Notes: generated by a model from the letters alone, not told the origin. Positions 7,792-14,465 are shown, counted from the stretch's first letter. The stretch is 16,639 nucleotides of DNA from JAJYTL01 sp046705265 (GCA_046705265.1 JBJKQL010000097.1:1-16639); one strand, 5' to 3'. Made by a program: numbers and translations.

Positions 7792-9116
7792 CGTTTGCCA
7801 CCCATGAATTCAGCCCGCGTGAAATCGTTTCGGAACTTGATCGCTTTATCGTCGGCCAGAACGAGGCGAAGCGTGCCGTCGCCATCGCGCTGCGCAACCG
7901 CTGGCGCCGTCAGGCGCTGCCGCCCGAGCTGCGCGACGAGGTCTTGCCGAAGAACATTCTGATGATCGGGCCGACCGGCGTCGGTAAGACCGAGATATCG
8001 CGCCGTCTGGCGCGGCTCGCGCAGGCGCCGTTCATCAAGGTCGAGGCGACCAAGTTTACCGAGGTCGGCTATGTCGGCCGCGACGTGGAGCAGATCGTGC
8101 GCGATCTGGTCGAGGTTTCGGCGACCATGGTGCGCGAGCGCCGCCGCCGCGAGGTGAGCGCCCGCGCCGAGCTTGCCGCGGAAGAACGTATTCTCGACGT
8201 TCTGGTCGGGGAACACGCCGCGCCCGAGACGCGCCAGAAATTCCGCAAGATGCTGCGCGAGGGTGAGCTTGACGAGCGCGAGATCGAGGTTCAGGTGCAG
8301 GACACCGGCACCGGGCAGTTGCCCACCTTCGAGATTCCCGGCATGCCCGGCGCCCAGATGGGCATGCTTAACCTTAACGAAATGTTCGGCAAGGCCTTCG
8401 GCGGCCGCACGCGGCCGCGCAAGATGACGGTGGCAGAAAGCCTCCGCATTCTGGCGCAAGAGGAAAGCGATAAGCTTCTCGATCAGGACGAGGTGATCAA
8501 GGAAGCGATCCGGCATGTCGAGCAGAACGGCATTGTGTTCCTCGACGAGATCGACAAGATCTGCAGCCGCTCGGCCGATTTCCGCGGCGGCGGCGACGTG
8601 AGCCGGGAAGGGGTGCAGCGCGACCTTCTGCCGCTGATCGAGGGCACGACCGTCGCGACCAAGCACGGGCCGGTTAAGACCGACCATATCCTCTTCATCG
8701 CCTCCGGCGCCTTCCATGTCGCGAAGCCGAGCGATCTTCTCCCTGAGCTACAGGGCCGGCTCCCGATCCGGGTCGAGCTCAAATCCCTGAGCGAAGCCGA
8801 TCTGAAGCGCGTCTTGGTCGAGCCCGAGGCAAGCCTGATCAAGCAATACCGGGCGCTGCTCGCGACCGAGCAGGTCACGCTCGACTTCACCGACGAAGGC
8901 ATCGACGAGATCGCCCATCTTGCGGCTGAGGTCAATGCCGGGGTGGAGAACATCGGCGCCCGCCGACTCCATACGGTGATGGAGCGGGTGCTGGAAGAGA
9001 TTTCCTTCGCCGCCGCCGACCACCCGAACACCACGCTGGTGATCGACGCCGCCTACGTGAAGGAGCACGTGGGCGAGCTTGCGACCAACGCCGATCTCAG
9101 GAAATTCATTCTCTAG
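7788..9116 (+). CDS. hslU: ATP-dependent protease, ATPase subunit HslU
   Basis: A 442-residue AAA+ unfoldase that feeds substrates into HslV. Walker A GPTGVGKT is at 61-68, the substrate-gripping pore loop GYVG at 94-97 and Walker B VFLDEID at 250-256. Between the Walker motifs lies the charged I domain (about 110-235). The C-terminus LRKFIL is the tail that inserts into HslV to activate it. Length and domain order are normal. A GC-rich 115-bp spacer then leads to the tRNA gene. Confidence 0.97.
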   Translation: MTFATHEFSPREIVSELDRFIVGQNEAKRAVAIALRNRWRRQALPPELRDEVLPKNILMIGPTGVGKTEISRRLARLAQAPFIKVEATKFTEVGYVGRDVEQIVRDLVEVSATMVRERRRREVSARAELAAEERILDVLVGEHAAPETRQKFRKMLREGELDEREIEVQVQDTGTGQLPTFEIPGMPGAQMGMLNLNEMFGKAFGGRTRPRKMTVAESLRILAQEESDKLLDQDEVIKEAIRHVEQNGIVFLDEIDKICSRSADFRGGGDVSREGVQRDLLPLIEGTTVATKHGPVKTDHILFIASGAFHVAKPSDLLPELQGRLPIRVELKSLSEADLKRVLVEPEASLIKQYRALLATEQVTLDFTDEGIDEIAHLAAEVNAGVENIGARRLHTVMERVLEEISFAAADHPNTTLVIDAAYVKEHVGELATNADLRKFIL

Positions 9117-9167
9117 GGGGCCTTGATCGGTCGGAGCCGGGGCCGGCGGCGGGGGCTGCGAAAGGCG

Positions 9168-9196
9168 ATGACAAGCCGGGCGTCCTTTGCTAAAAA
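9168..9196 (+). promoter_or_regulatory. Promoter of tRNA-Lys
   Basis: ATGACA (9168-9173) and TAAAAA (9191-9196) are exactly 17 bp apart and would start transcription about 28 bp before the mature tRNA. A 12-bp palindrome GCCCGATCGGGC (9212-9223) lies between the promoter and the tRNA. Confidence 0.5.
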
Positions 9197-9231
9197 CCAC
9201 CACTTCCAGACGCCCGATCGGGCTGTCTTGC

Positions 9232-9307
<76 letters not shown>

Positions 9308-9425
9308 CCGCTGGAATGTACACCACAAATTCGGCGTCATCGCGCTTTCGGAACGAACCTTACGGGTCATCAACCTAACTTCCGGTGGATAGAGGATCAC
9401 GGCGAAGGTTCAAGGTGCCGGCCTC

Positions 9426-9854
9426 TTAAAGTGTTTTCTCCAGCAACTCTTTGAGCTTGGCTAGCTCATTGTCGACCAGCTTGATCTGTTCGTCGAAGAA
9501 GGCGTCCGTGAAGCTTGGCGGCTGGAAGAAGGTGATCATGAATTCGGCGCCGCTGCCGTTCGCGATTATTCGCGCCGGCACCGTCCAGCTCGCCTGCGAA
9601 TCGACGAAATCGTGATCGAGGATGAAATGCGCTTCGTCGGCGCGCATCCGCAAGCGCGCCTGGCCGCGTGGGGTAACCATGTCCCACCATTCGGGGTCCG
9701 CGGTCCGATGAGTCGATTTCACGTTGACGATCGCCCATTTCGGCCAGTTGCCGAGATCGGCCAGAAAGTCAAAGACGGCCTTCGGGTTGCGGGCGATGCG
9801 AACGGTCTTTGTAATGGAACGGGCCGTAGCGTGGGGGTGATTCGTGTCAGGCAT
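9426..9854 (-). CDS. SRPBCC family (START-like) protein
   Basis: A 142-residue protein of the SRPBCC ligand-binding fold, which forms a deep hydrophobic pocket. The opening ITKTVRIARNPKAVFDFLADLGNWPKW is the typical first strand, helix and WPKW turn, and the C-terminal helix (DEQIKLVDNELAKLKELLE) closes the pocket. The substrate is unknown. I start at ATG 9854, with AAAGGA 8 bp upstream; the frame extends to 9890 without a ribosome site. It is the last gene of the MarR-controlled operon, 51 bp after the VOC gene. A role in binding or modifying the hydrophobic compound handled by this operon is inference. Confidence 0.8.
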   Translation of the reverse strand: MPDTNHPHATARSITKTVRIARNPKAVFDFLADLGNWPKWAIVNVKSTHRTADPEWWDMVTPRGQARLRMRADEAHFILDHDFVDSQASWTVPARIIANGSGAEFMITFFQPPSFTDAFFDEQIKLVDNELAKLKELLEKTL

Positions 9855-9905
9855 GATCGTAGTCCTTTCAACGGGTGGCTTTAGCGGCAAAGGCCGCGGC
9901 GTGGT

Positions 9906-10271
9906 TTATTGGGCGACGTGACAGACCGCTTCGAGGTTGTTGCCGTCAGGATCAATCACGAATGCTGCGTAGTAATTCGGGTGATAGTCCGTTCTCAGTC
10001 CCGGCTTGCCGTTGTCGGTCGCGCCGGCGGCGAGAGCCGCCTTGTAGAAGGTGTCAACTGCCGCATGGTCCGTTGCCGACAGGGCGACATGGATGCCGCT
10101 CGCCTTGGCTTTCGAGGCGTGAAGCCAGAGCGCTGCTGAGCCGTCCCGGCCGAAGCCTGCGCCGCCGTCCCAGCCAAACAGCTTCGTGTAGCCGAGCGGC
10201 GACAGGGAAGCCTCGTAGAAGCGCACGAGCGCGTCGAATTGCGTGGTGCGAAGTCCGATATGGTCGATCAT
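9906..10271 (-). CDS. VOC family protein (glyoxalase/bleomycin-resistance type)
   Basis: A 121-residue protein of two beta-alpha-beta-beta-beta units. His4 (MIDHIGLRT), His61 (GIHVALSA) and Glu114 (DGNNLEAVCH) occupy the usual metal-ligand positions, and the ending DPDGNNLEAVCH is a hallmark of the superfamily. Members are lyases, dioxygenases or drug-binding resistance proteins; which applies here cannot be told. The ATG follows an AAAGGA site. It is fourth in the operon, 26 bp after the transporter. A metal-dependent conversion or sequestration of a toxic compound is plausible but inferred. Confidence 0.85.
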   Translation of the reverse strand: MIDHIGLRTTQFDALVRFYEASLSPLGYTKLFGWDGGAGFGRDGSAALWLHASKAKASGIHVALSATDHAAVDTFYKAALAAGATDNGKPGLRTDYHPNYYAAFVIDPDGNNLEAVCHVAQ

Positions 10272-10297
10272 CGTGAATTCCTTTCGTCGATTGAGGT

Positions 10298-10741
10298 TTA
10301 TTTGGAGAGCGAGACCAGGGTGGCGCCGAGGCAGATCAGCAGCGTGCCGCCTGCGGTCATCGGGAGATCGAGAGACCGCCACTCGCCGAAGACCAGAGCT
10401 CCGAGCGCCACCGCCACCAGCGAATTGGCGTTGGTCAGCGGCGCGACCACCGAGACCGGCAGCTTCAGGACGCCGAAGCCGTAAGAGATGCAGGCCATGG
10501 CGGCGGACCAAGTCAGCGCCATCGCGACCGCCCAGCCGACGGCGCCGGAGAACTGTAATCCACTGGATTGCCCGGTGAGAAACACGCTGCCCCAGCCGAC
10601 CAGCGCGATGGTCGTGCCGATCATGGCGAGGAAGGTGGGAATGGACGCTCCGGCAGCGATGCTGGAGCGCATCAGCACCGTCACGAGGCCGAGGAAGAGG
10701 GCGGGAATGATCCCGCCCATGAGGATGCCGGTGGCGTTCAT
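10298..10741 (-). CDS. Short EamA/DMT-type membrane transporter
   Basis: A 147-residue integral membrane protein with about five hydrophobic helices. The segment VSVVAPLTNANSLVAVALGA followed by FGEWRSLDLPMTAGGTLLI is typical of an EamA (drug/metabolite transporter) repeat. It has a single EamA unit instead of two, so it would act as a dimer like other half-size members of the superfamily. The ATG at 10741 overlaps the DUF1398 stop in an ATGA, indicating translational coupling; the open frame extends to 10849 but that part is not family-like. Export of the compound sensed by MarR is a reasonable inference. Confidence 0.75.
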   Translation of the reverse strand: MNATGILMGGIIPALFLGLVTVLMRSSIAAGASIPTFLAMIGTTIALVGWGSVFLTGQSSGLQFSGAVGWAVAMALTWSAAMACISYGFGVLKLPVSVVAPLTNANSLVAVALGALVFGEWRSLDLPMTAGGTLLICLGATLVSLSK

Positions 10742-11157
10742 GGCGCGACCTTCGGCTGCATGCCAGGGGAAAACTCGGTGTGGGTCTCGCCGGTGCGGCC
10801 GTAATAGAGCACCCGCTTGCCCGCAAACGACACGAGGTATCCGGCACAACCCGCCCCGGCGACCTTGGCGCAGAAGCCCTTGTAGCTGTAGCCCGGCACC
10901 TGCGCCTTGGCTTCGGCGAGCGCCGACTTGATGATTTCCGGATCAAAGCGCTCGGCGACCGGAGAGGTCGGCGCGGTCGGGAGGTCGAGCGTCTGGCCAT
11001 CCGGCATATAGTAGGTACGGATGTTGCGGCGGAAATCGACGCCATAGCCTTCGAAGCCAGCCTCCATCAGCATCTTCCAGCTCTGCGGGAAGGTCAGCGT
11101 GCCGTTTTCGGAGCCTTCCAGGGTGGTGTGGGCTAAATCCTTCAAGTTCGTGTTCAT
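10738..11157 (-). CDS. DUF1398 family protein
   Basis: A 139-residue soluble protein resembling the DUF1398 (YbcV-like) family: LTFPQSWKMLMEAGFEGYGVDFRRN, then TYYMPDGQTLDLP, and a C-terminal part ending GRTGETHTEFSP. The function of the family is not established; some relatives are annotated as phage-related. I start at ATG 11157, where AAAGGAAG lies upstream, not at 11238, which overlaps the marR 3' end. It begins 40 bp after marR and overlaps the transporter gene by four bases, so it belongs to the operon. The tight coupling of a DUF1398 gene to a transporter hints that the two act together. Confidence 0.75.
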   Translation of the reverse strand: MNTNLKDLAHTTLEGSENGTLTFPQSWKMLMEAGFEGYGVDFRRNIRTYYMPDGQTLDLPTAPTSPVAERFDPEIIKSALAEAKAQVPGYSYKGFCAKVAGAGCAGYLVSFAGKRVLYYGRTGETHTEFSPGMQPKVAP

Positions 11158-11197
11158 GTCGTCTTCCTTTCGTGTGGGAGGTTGAGAATGTCCGTCA

Positions 11198-11659
11198 TCA
11201 ATCGACGGGCAGGGATTTGAGGCCGCGTTTTTCGACAATGTCCTGCAGGATGCGGACCAGCGCCGCGCGGTCCTTCGGCGCTAGGTGATCGAAGAATTCG
11301 ACATCGTTGGCGTCGGCCAGTGCTGCCAGCTCAGGCACCAGCCGGCGGCCCTTGGCGGTCAGCGCGAGAGTCTGCGCACGACCGTCAACGGGATCGGGCT
11401 TCCGTGTCAGCAAAGATTTGGCGAGCAGCCTGTCGGCGAGCTTTGTGATGGCGCCGCGTGTCATGCCCATGCGGTCAGCGAGGCGGCTCGGAGGCAAGGC
11501 CTCCACATCCAGCAATTGGCGCATCAGCACCCATTCCGCCACCGTCACCCCGTGCGCCTCTACCTTGCGGGCGAATGCCTGGGAGACATGGTTGGAGACG
11601 TAACGCAGCCAGTAGCCGAGATGCGTGGTGAGGTCGGAAATAGACTGATCTGTTGACAT
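11198..11659 (-). CDS. MarR family transcriptional regulator
   Basis: A 153-residue winged helix-turn-helix regulator. The DNA-binding part spans about 45-100: LPPSRLADRMGMTRGAITKLADRLLAKSLL forms the helix-turn-helix with the recognition helix, and RKPDPVDGRAQTLALTAKG is the wing carrying the conserved Asp-x-Arg. Flanking N- and C-terminal helices form the dimer interface. MarR proteins usually repress their own operon until a small aromatic compound or oxidant releases them. The ATG has AAGGAGATGTC upstream. It is the first gene of the operon and is preceded by a promoter carrying two matching palindromes, which strongly suggests autorepression. Confidence 0.92.
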   Translation of the reverse strand: MSTDQSISDLTTHLGYWLRYVSNHVSQAFARKVEAHGVTVAEWVLMRQLLDVEALPPSRLADRMGMTRGAITKLADRLLAKSLLTRKPDPVDGRAQTLALTAKGRRLVPELAALADANDVEFFDHLAPKDRAALVRILQDIVEKRGLKSLPVD

Positions 11660-11669
11660 GACATCTCCT

Positions 11670-11687
11670 TAGTTGACTAGTAAACTA
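11670..11687. promoter_or_regulatory. MarR operator O1
   Basis: TAGTTGACTAGTAAACTA is an 18-bp palindrome with one mismatched pair. It covers the end of the -10 box and the transcription start, and lies next to the marR ribosome site. Its size and TAGTT...AACTA halves resemble known MarR boxes. Confidence 0.75.
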
Positions 11688-11712
11688 TATCAAGACAAAG
11701 TTTCCTAGTCAA
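11684..11712 (-). promoter_or_regulatory. Promoter of the marR operon
   Basis: Read on the minus strand, TTGACT (11712-11707) and TATAGT (11689-11684) are separated by exactly 17 bp, with each hexamer one base from consensus. Transcription would start about 20 bp before the marR ATG, and the start region overlaps operator O1. Confidence 0.8.
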
Positions 11713-11715
11713 CTA
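11698..11715. promoter_or_regulatory. MarR operator O2
   Basis: On the minus strand TAGTTGACTAGGAAACTT matches O1 at 16 of 18 positions. It covers the -35 hexamer, and its centre is 28 bp from that of O1. Two sites bracketing one promoter suit tight repression. Confidence 0.7.
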
Positions 11716-12132
11716 GATTCGGCACTTAGATTGGCAGCCGCCCACCGACGTAACATCAGCCCGATGGAATGGGCGTAAGCGCGTGCAAAGCAGACTGGCC
11801 GCAAACGACCCTATTTTGCGCTTCGGCGATCAGAAACCGTTATGTTTCCGTGACTTGACTGGAATCTCGATCGACACGAGCCAGTGCCCAGTTTGATCCG
11901 GGTTGGTCCACCAATCAAATCAATGACTTAGATAGGTGATGCGGGGTGGTAGAAAACGCCGTGTCCGCACTGTGTCCGCAAACGCAATGGGGGGCGTTTC
12001 CGGCATCTAATGTGATGTCCGCAGTCCGTGCCGATGCCACCAATGACCGCTCCCGATGTTCGATCTTCTCCAAAACCCTTGTTTCGAAAATCGAAACATA
12101 TTCATTGACAGACAGGGACCGCTTCTACATGC
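11716..12132. other. 417-bp gap between the two islet modules
   Basis: This AT-richer stretch separates the divergent marR operon and toxin-antitoxin pair. I see no convincing gene; a 66-codon frame at 11946-12146 has no good ribosome site. It contains an octamer repeat TGTCCGCA (two copies near 11961-11980) and the inverted repeat listed separately. It could hold the remains of a lost gene, but nothing recognisable is left. Confidence 0.5.
12081..12097. repeat. Inverted repeat upstream of the toxin-antitoxin promoter
   Basis: GTTTCGAAAATCGAAAC is a perfect 7-bp inverted repeat around AAA. It ends 7 bp before a TTGACA hexamer (12105-12110) that is the likely -35 of the antitoxin promoter. 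It is placed where an activator or repressor site would be. Confidence 0.45.
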
Positions 12133-12162
12133 TGTACCAGCGTTAGTACAGACGTTAGAACA
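12133..12162. promoter_or_regulatory. Likely antitoxin operator
   Basis: TGTACCAGCGTTAGTACA (12133-12150) is an 18-bp imperfect palindrome with 14 symmetric positions. It overlaps a direct repeat, CGTTAGTACA (12141-12150) and CGTTAGAACA (12153-12162), spaced 12 bp apart. The sites lie between TTGACA (12105-12110) and the antitoxin ribosome site, where an autorepressing AbrB-type antitoxin would bind. Confidence 0.55.
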
Positions 12163-12173
12163 AAGGGGGCAGC

Positions 12174-12398
12174 ATGCTGGCTTTGAAGCTCACCAAGATC
12201 GGGAACTCCACCGGCGTCGTGCTGCCGCGAGAGGCGCTTACTAAGCTGCGCGCGGATCAAGGTGATACCGTGTTCTTTACCGAGTCAGCTGATGGTTTCC
12301 GGCTCACGCCTTATGATCCAGATTTCGAGCGTCAAATGACGCTTGCGCGGCGTGTTGCCAAAAAGCGGCGTAACGTGCTTCGTGAACTTGCTAAGTGA
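12174..12398 (+). CDS. AbrB/MazE/SpoVT-type antitoxin
   Basis: A 74-residue protein with an N-terminal swapped-hairpin AbrB domain: MLALKLTKIGNSTGVVLPREALTKL is the diagnostic sequence, ending near residue 45. The basic, helical C-terminal tail (FERQMTLARRVAKKRRNVLRELAK) should wrap around the toxin. AAGGGGG precedes the ATG. Its TGA overlaps the GTG start of the toxin gene (GTGA), so the pair is cotranslated. It should neutralise the toxin and repress its own promoter through the palindrome upstream. Confidence 0.9.
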   Translation: MLALKLTKIGNSTGVVLPREALTKLRADQGDTVFFTESADGFRLTPYDPDFERQMTLARRVAKKRRNVLRELAK

Positions 12399-12781
12399 CA
12401 ACTTGGCGATGGATCGGCAGCGCGGTCGCTATAGCCGTCCATGATGAGCAGCTAGCGGAACATGGTGGAGCGGTCGGGTTAAGAGACGGTAATTTACTCG
12501 AATCGGCCCTCGCTCGGCCGCAGCATGTTGCCGCATATGATACGCCGGATGCCGCGCGCCTCGCGGCCAGCTACGCCGCGGGGATCATTCAAAATCACCC
12601 TTTCGTCGACGGGAACAAGCGTACCGCCTTAATGGCGGCGAACATCTTTTTGCTCGATCATGGGTTTGACATAACTGCGGGCGACATTGAGCTATTCCAG
12701 GCGTTCACTGCCTTGGCGGACGGATCGTTGAGTGAGGCCGATTTCGCGGTTTGGCTTCGCAGCAATATCGGGTCCATATAA
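12395..12781 (+). CDS. Doc/Fic family toxin (death-on-curing type)
   Basis: A 128-residue Fic-fold protein with the core motif HPFVDGNKRT at 68-77. The His is catalytic, and the Lys in place of the second Gly of canonical Fic motifs is typical of Doc proteins, which phosphorylate elongation factor Tu and stop translation. LRDGNLLESALARP near 29-42 is a further Doc block. The length matches the family, with no truncation. It starts at GTG 12395, overlapping the antitoxin by four bases. Doc is classically paired with a Phd antitoxin; here the partner is AbrB-like. Confidence 0.92.
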   Translation: MTTWRWIGSAVAIAVHDEQLAEHGGAVGLRDGNLLESALARPQHVAAYDTPDAARLAASYAAGIIQNHPFVDGNKRTALMAANIFLLDHGFDITAGDIELFQAFTALADGSLSEADFAVWLRSNIGSI

Positions 12782-12788
12782 ATTCGTT

Positions 12789-13202
12789 CTACGGGTACTG
12801 GCCGTAAGCCGCCCGCACGATCGACTGTTGTTCGTACCGCTCATACCGCCAAACCCGTTCACTGTGCGCGAAGGCCGCGCGCAACTCCGAGACGCGCTTT
12901 GTGAAGGCAGGTTGAATCTCGCCAAGTGTCGAACAAGCATTGCTCAGGGACTCGGGCGGCGATCCTTCACACCAGCCGTTCGCCTCGGTGACTTGTTGCA
13001 TGAGCTGACCGGAGCCGTCATTGAAACCCCGGTAAGAGGATTCAAGGCTCATGTGACTATCATTCGCCTGCATAGCGGCTCGACCCAGCGCGAGGGCGAT
13101 CCGGCCTCGTGCCAGCCCTGCTTGTCCTCCGCCAAAAATAGACCGCTGGCGAGCCAGTCCCCTACTCATTTGCGCGGTGATCCATCGCCACCGTTGTTCC
13201 AT
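12789..13202 (-). CDS. Hypothetical protein next to attR
   Basis: I do not recognise this 137-codon frame. It converges on the toxin gene with 7 bp between stop codons. The C-terminal half looks like a folded, charged helical domain with two cysteines (WCEGSPPESLSNACSTLGE) and a Tyr/Arg-rich tail (RVWRYERYEQQ). The N-terminal half is basic and low in complexity. The frame stays open upstream to about 13372, at attR, without an ATG, GTG or TTG, so the true start may be an internal ATG or the gene may have lost its 5' end. Codon choice is plausible for this genome. A plus-strand frame over the same DNA (12732-13307) looks less protein-like. Confidence 0.4.
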   Translation of the reverse strand: MEQRWRWITAQMSRGLARQRSIFGGGQAGLARGRIALALGRAAMQANDSHMSLESSYRGFNDGSGQLMQQVTEANGWCEGSPPESLSNACSTLGEIQPAFTKRVSELRAAFAHSERVWRYERYEQQSIVRAAYGQYP

Positions 13203-13366
13203 TGGTGCGAACTCGCGCAGGGCGTGATCTCCGAGGAGCCAACGCCAGCGGCTCCCGTGAGCAATGACGCTGCGTCCGCCACCGAGGAGTGGTACGCCGA
13301 GCCTTAAAATCGCGGCCGCGGAATCTACCGCTCTGATGGGCCGATTTCCGCGGCTTCTGATTGAGT

Positions 13367-13405
13367 ATCAGCGGGTCCAAGGTTCGAGTCCTTGTGCGCC
13401 CACCA
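13367..13405 (+). repeat. attR: 3' part of tRNA-Lys, 39-bp direct repeat copy 2
   Basis: Identical to 9269-9307. The 5' half of the tRNA is missing, so this is not a tRNA gene. Just left of it, CTGA (13357-13360), a 7-bp spacer and TCAG (13368-13371) recreate an anticodon-stem-like inverted repeat, the type of core that tyrosine integrases recognise. Confidence 0.9.
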
Positions 13406-13691
13406 GCACTTAGCGGCAACGGGCGCGATCCGAATCCCGGCAATCTTTCAACCGTCTTGCGGGGTCGCGCCGACGCCGACTGCTTTCAGGACCTCATGGC
13501 GTGCTTGACCGTGTTGGCCGCGATGGGTTTGGGTGCGAAGCTGCAAGATGGATGTTGCGCGCAGAGGGAAGGCGAGGCAGATGGAAGGCCGCCGCGGCGG
13601 TGTCCTTGTGATAGGCGCAGCGCCAGCCGTTTGATGCCGCTCCTTTCCGTGCCTTTCGGGAGCAATTCCGCTGGTGGAAAAGGAGAGGGGC

Positions 13692-13862
13692 ATGGCGGAC
13701 AAGACAGACACTATCCCGATCATCGCCGCAATCCTGGCCAGCGGAAGCTTTCGATACGGCGACATGACGCCGGCCAAGACGATCGTCGATCACGACCAGA
13801 ACGTTGTGAACGCGCTGAGGAAGCGCGACAGCGCGGCCAGCGGGCCACGCGCAAAGCGCTAA
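13692..13862 (+). CDS. Small hypothetical protein (56 aa)
   Basis: The sequence MADKTDTIPIIAAILASGSF is followed by a charged C-terminus ending KR. AAAGGAGAGGGG directly before the ATG is a strong ribosome site, the main reason to call it. The N-terminal 10-20 segment is mildly hydrophobic and probably helical. I do not recognise the family with certainty. It lies about 290 bp right of attR, outside the islet as bounded here. Confidence 0.55.
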   Translation: MADKTDTIPIIAAILASGSFRYGDMTPAKTIVDHDQNVVNALRKRDSAASGPRAKR

Positions 13863-13929
13863 GAAAAGCCGGTATTGTACATTAGGACTTTAACCAAAAA
13901 GGCTGGTCGGTTGCTTTGCGTTCCGGTTC

Positions 13930-14148
13930 CTATAAGGACGCGAGGCAATCCTTCGTCCAGCGCAGTGTTTCCATTGCCCCGAAATTATCGCTTTCAGACT
14001 CATCAAGCATGACACACGCTTTCTCCAATGCGTCCTCTAACCTCGGGCGAAAGGATTCGTCTCGTTCGCCTAGCGCTTGAACGATGCAAGCGGCTAAGGT
14101 TGCTATCGCCAGCCTTGTCTGATCTGGACCGTTTTGTTTCGCAGTCAT
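13930..14148 (-). CDS. Small hypothetical protein (72 aa)
   Basis: A helical, acidic 72-residue protein: MTAKQNGPDQTRLAIATLAACIVQALGE leads into DALEKACVMLDE and ends METLRWTKDCLASL. AAGGGGGAG lies 6-8 bp before the ATG, which supports real translation. Its make-up resembles small uncharacterised alphaproteobacterial proteins, but no function can be given. It stands alone on the minus strand, and a hairpin at 14229-14246 upstream would insulate it from minus-strand transcription. Confidence 0.6.
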   Translation of the reverse strand: MTAKQNGPDQTRLAIATLAACIVQALGERDESFRPRLEDALEKACVMLDESESDNFGAMETLRWTKDCLASL

Positions 14149-14228
14149 CAGAATCTCCCCCTTCCGATGGTTCCATTATAGCACAGGATGTTCGGGGAGT
14201 TTGCTGACTACGATATAGCTAAGAATAA

Positions 14229-14246
14229 GCCCGGCCTAAGCCGGGC
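14229..14246 (-). terminator. Hairpin, possible minus-strand terminator
   Basis: GCCCGGC and GCCGGGC form a perfect 7-bp stem with a 4-base loop (CTAA on the plus strand). Read on the minus strand it is followed by the T-rich TTATTCTTA, a weak terminator tail. Confidence 0.4.
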
Positions 14247-14304
14247 GAGTTCAGGAGATGTGACAGGCTTGACCCCGCACAATGGCGCGAGCAAGCATTG
14301 GCGT

Positions 14305-14328
14305 AGGCGCGCCTCGGGTGCGCCTTTT
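14305..14328 (+). terminator. Possible plus-strand terminator
   Basis: AGGCGC (14305-14310) and GCGCCT (14320-14325) form a stem followed by TTTT. The stem is short and the T run is minimal. No clear plus-strand gene precedes it. Confidence 0.35.
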
Positions 14329-14340
14329 GACAGCTGTCAA
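14327..14340. repeat. 14-bp perfect palindrome
   Basis: TTGACAGCTGTCAA is perfectly symmetric and contains a TTGACA hexamer on both strands. It could be a dimeric regulator's operator or the -35 of a promoter in either direction. No matching -10 box was clear. Confidence 0.45.
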
Positions 14341-14433
14341 TCAAACAAAAAAGCGCCTGGTTGGGAGTGTCGGCGGGGCTGAAGTGTGGCGAATGTTTGG
14401 CAGCATTCATGGCCGGGCATTGATTGCCGGCGC

Positions 14434-14465
14434 AAAAGAAAAGCCCCGTTCCCTGTAGCGGGGCT
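14434..14465 (-). terminator. Rho-independent terminator (minus strand)
   Basis: AGCCCCG and CGGGGCT form a 7-bp stem with a 10-base loop; on the minus strand the stem is followed by TTTCTTTT. It would end transcripts that come from the secreted-protein gene at 14894-15457 or from the region between. Confidence 0.65.

Noticed and set aside
7746..8717. Minus-strand 323-codon frame
   Set aside because: Antisense shadow of hslU; hslU is full length with all AAA+ motifs.
9906..11045. Minus-strand 379-codon fusion-like frame ending in the VOC protein
   Set aside because: Only the last 121 codons are family-like. The rest overlaps the transporter and DUF1398 genes in another frame and is Arg-rich; the VOC gene has its own ribosome site.
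12732..13307. Plus-strand 191-codon frame
   Set aside because: It overlaps the toxin 3' end, lacks a ribosome site and has no protein-like pattern; the minus-strand frame is more plausible.
13367..13405. A second tRNA-Lys gene
   Set aside because: Only the 3' 39 bp are present; there is no acceptor 5' strand, D arm or anticodon.
13162..13443. Minus-strand frame with GGRTRTRTLDPLI
   Set aside because: This peptide is the usual product of translating a tRNA 3' half in reverse; here it marks attR, not a gene.
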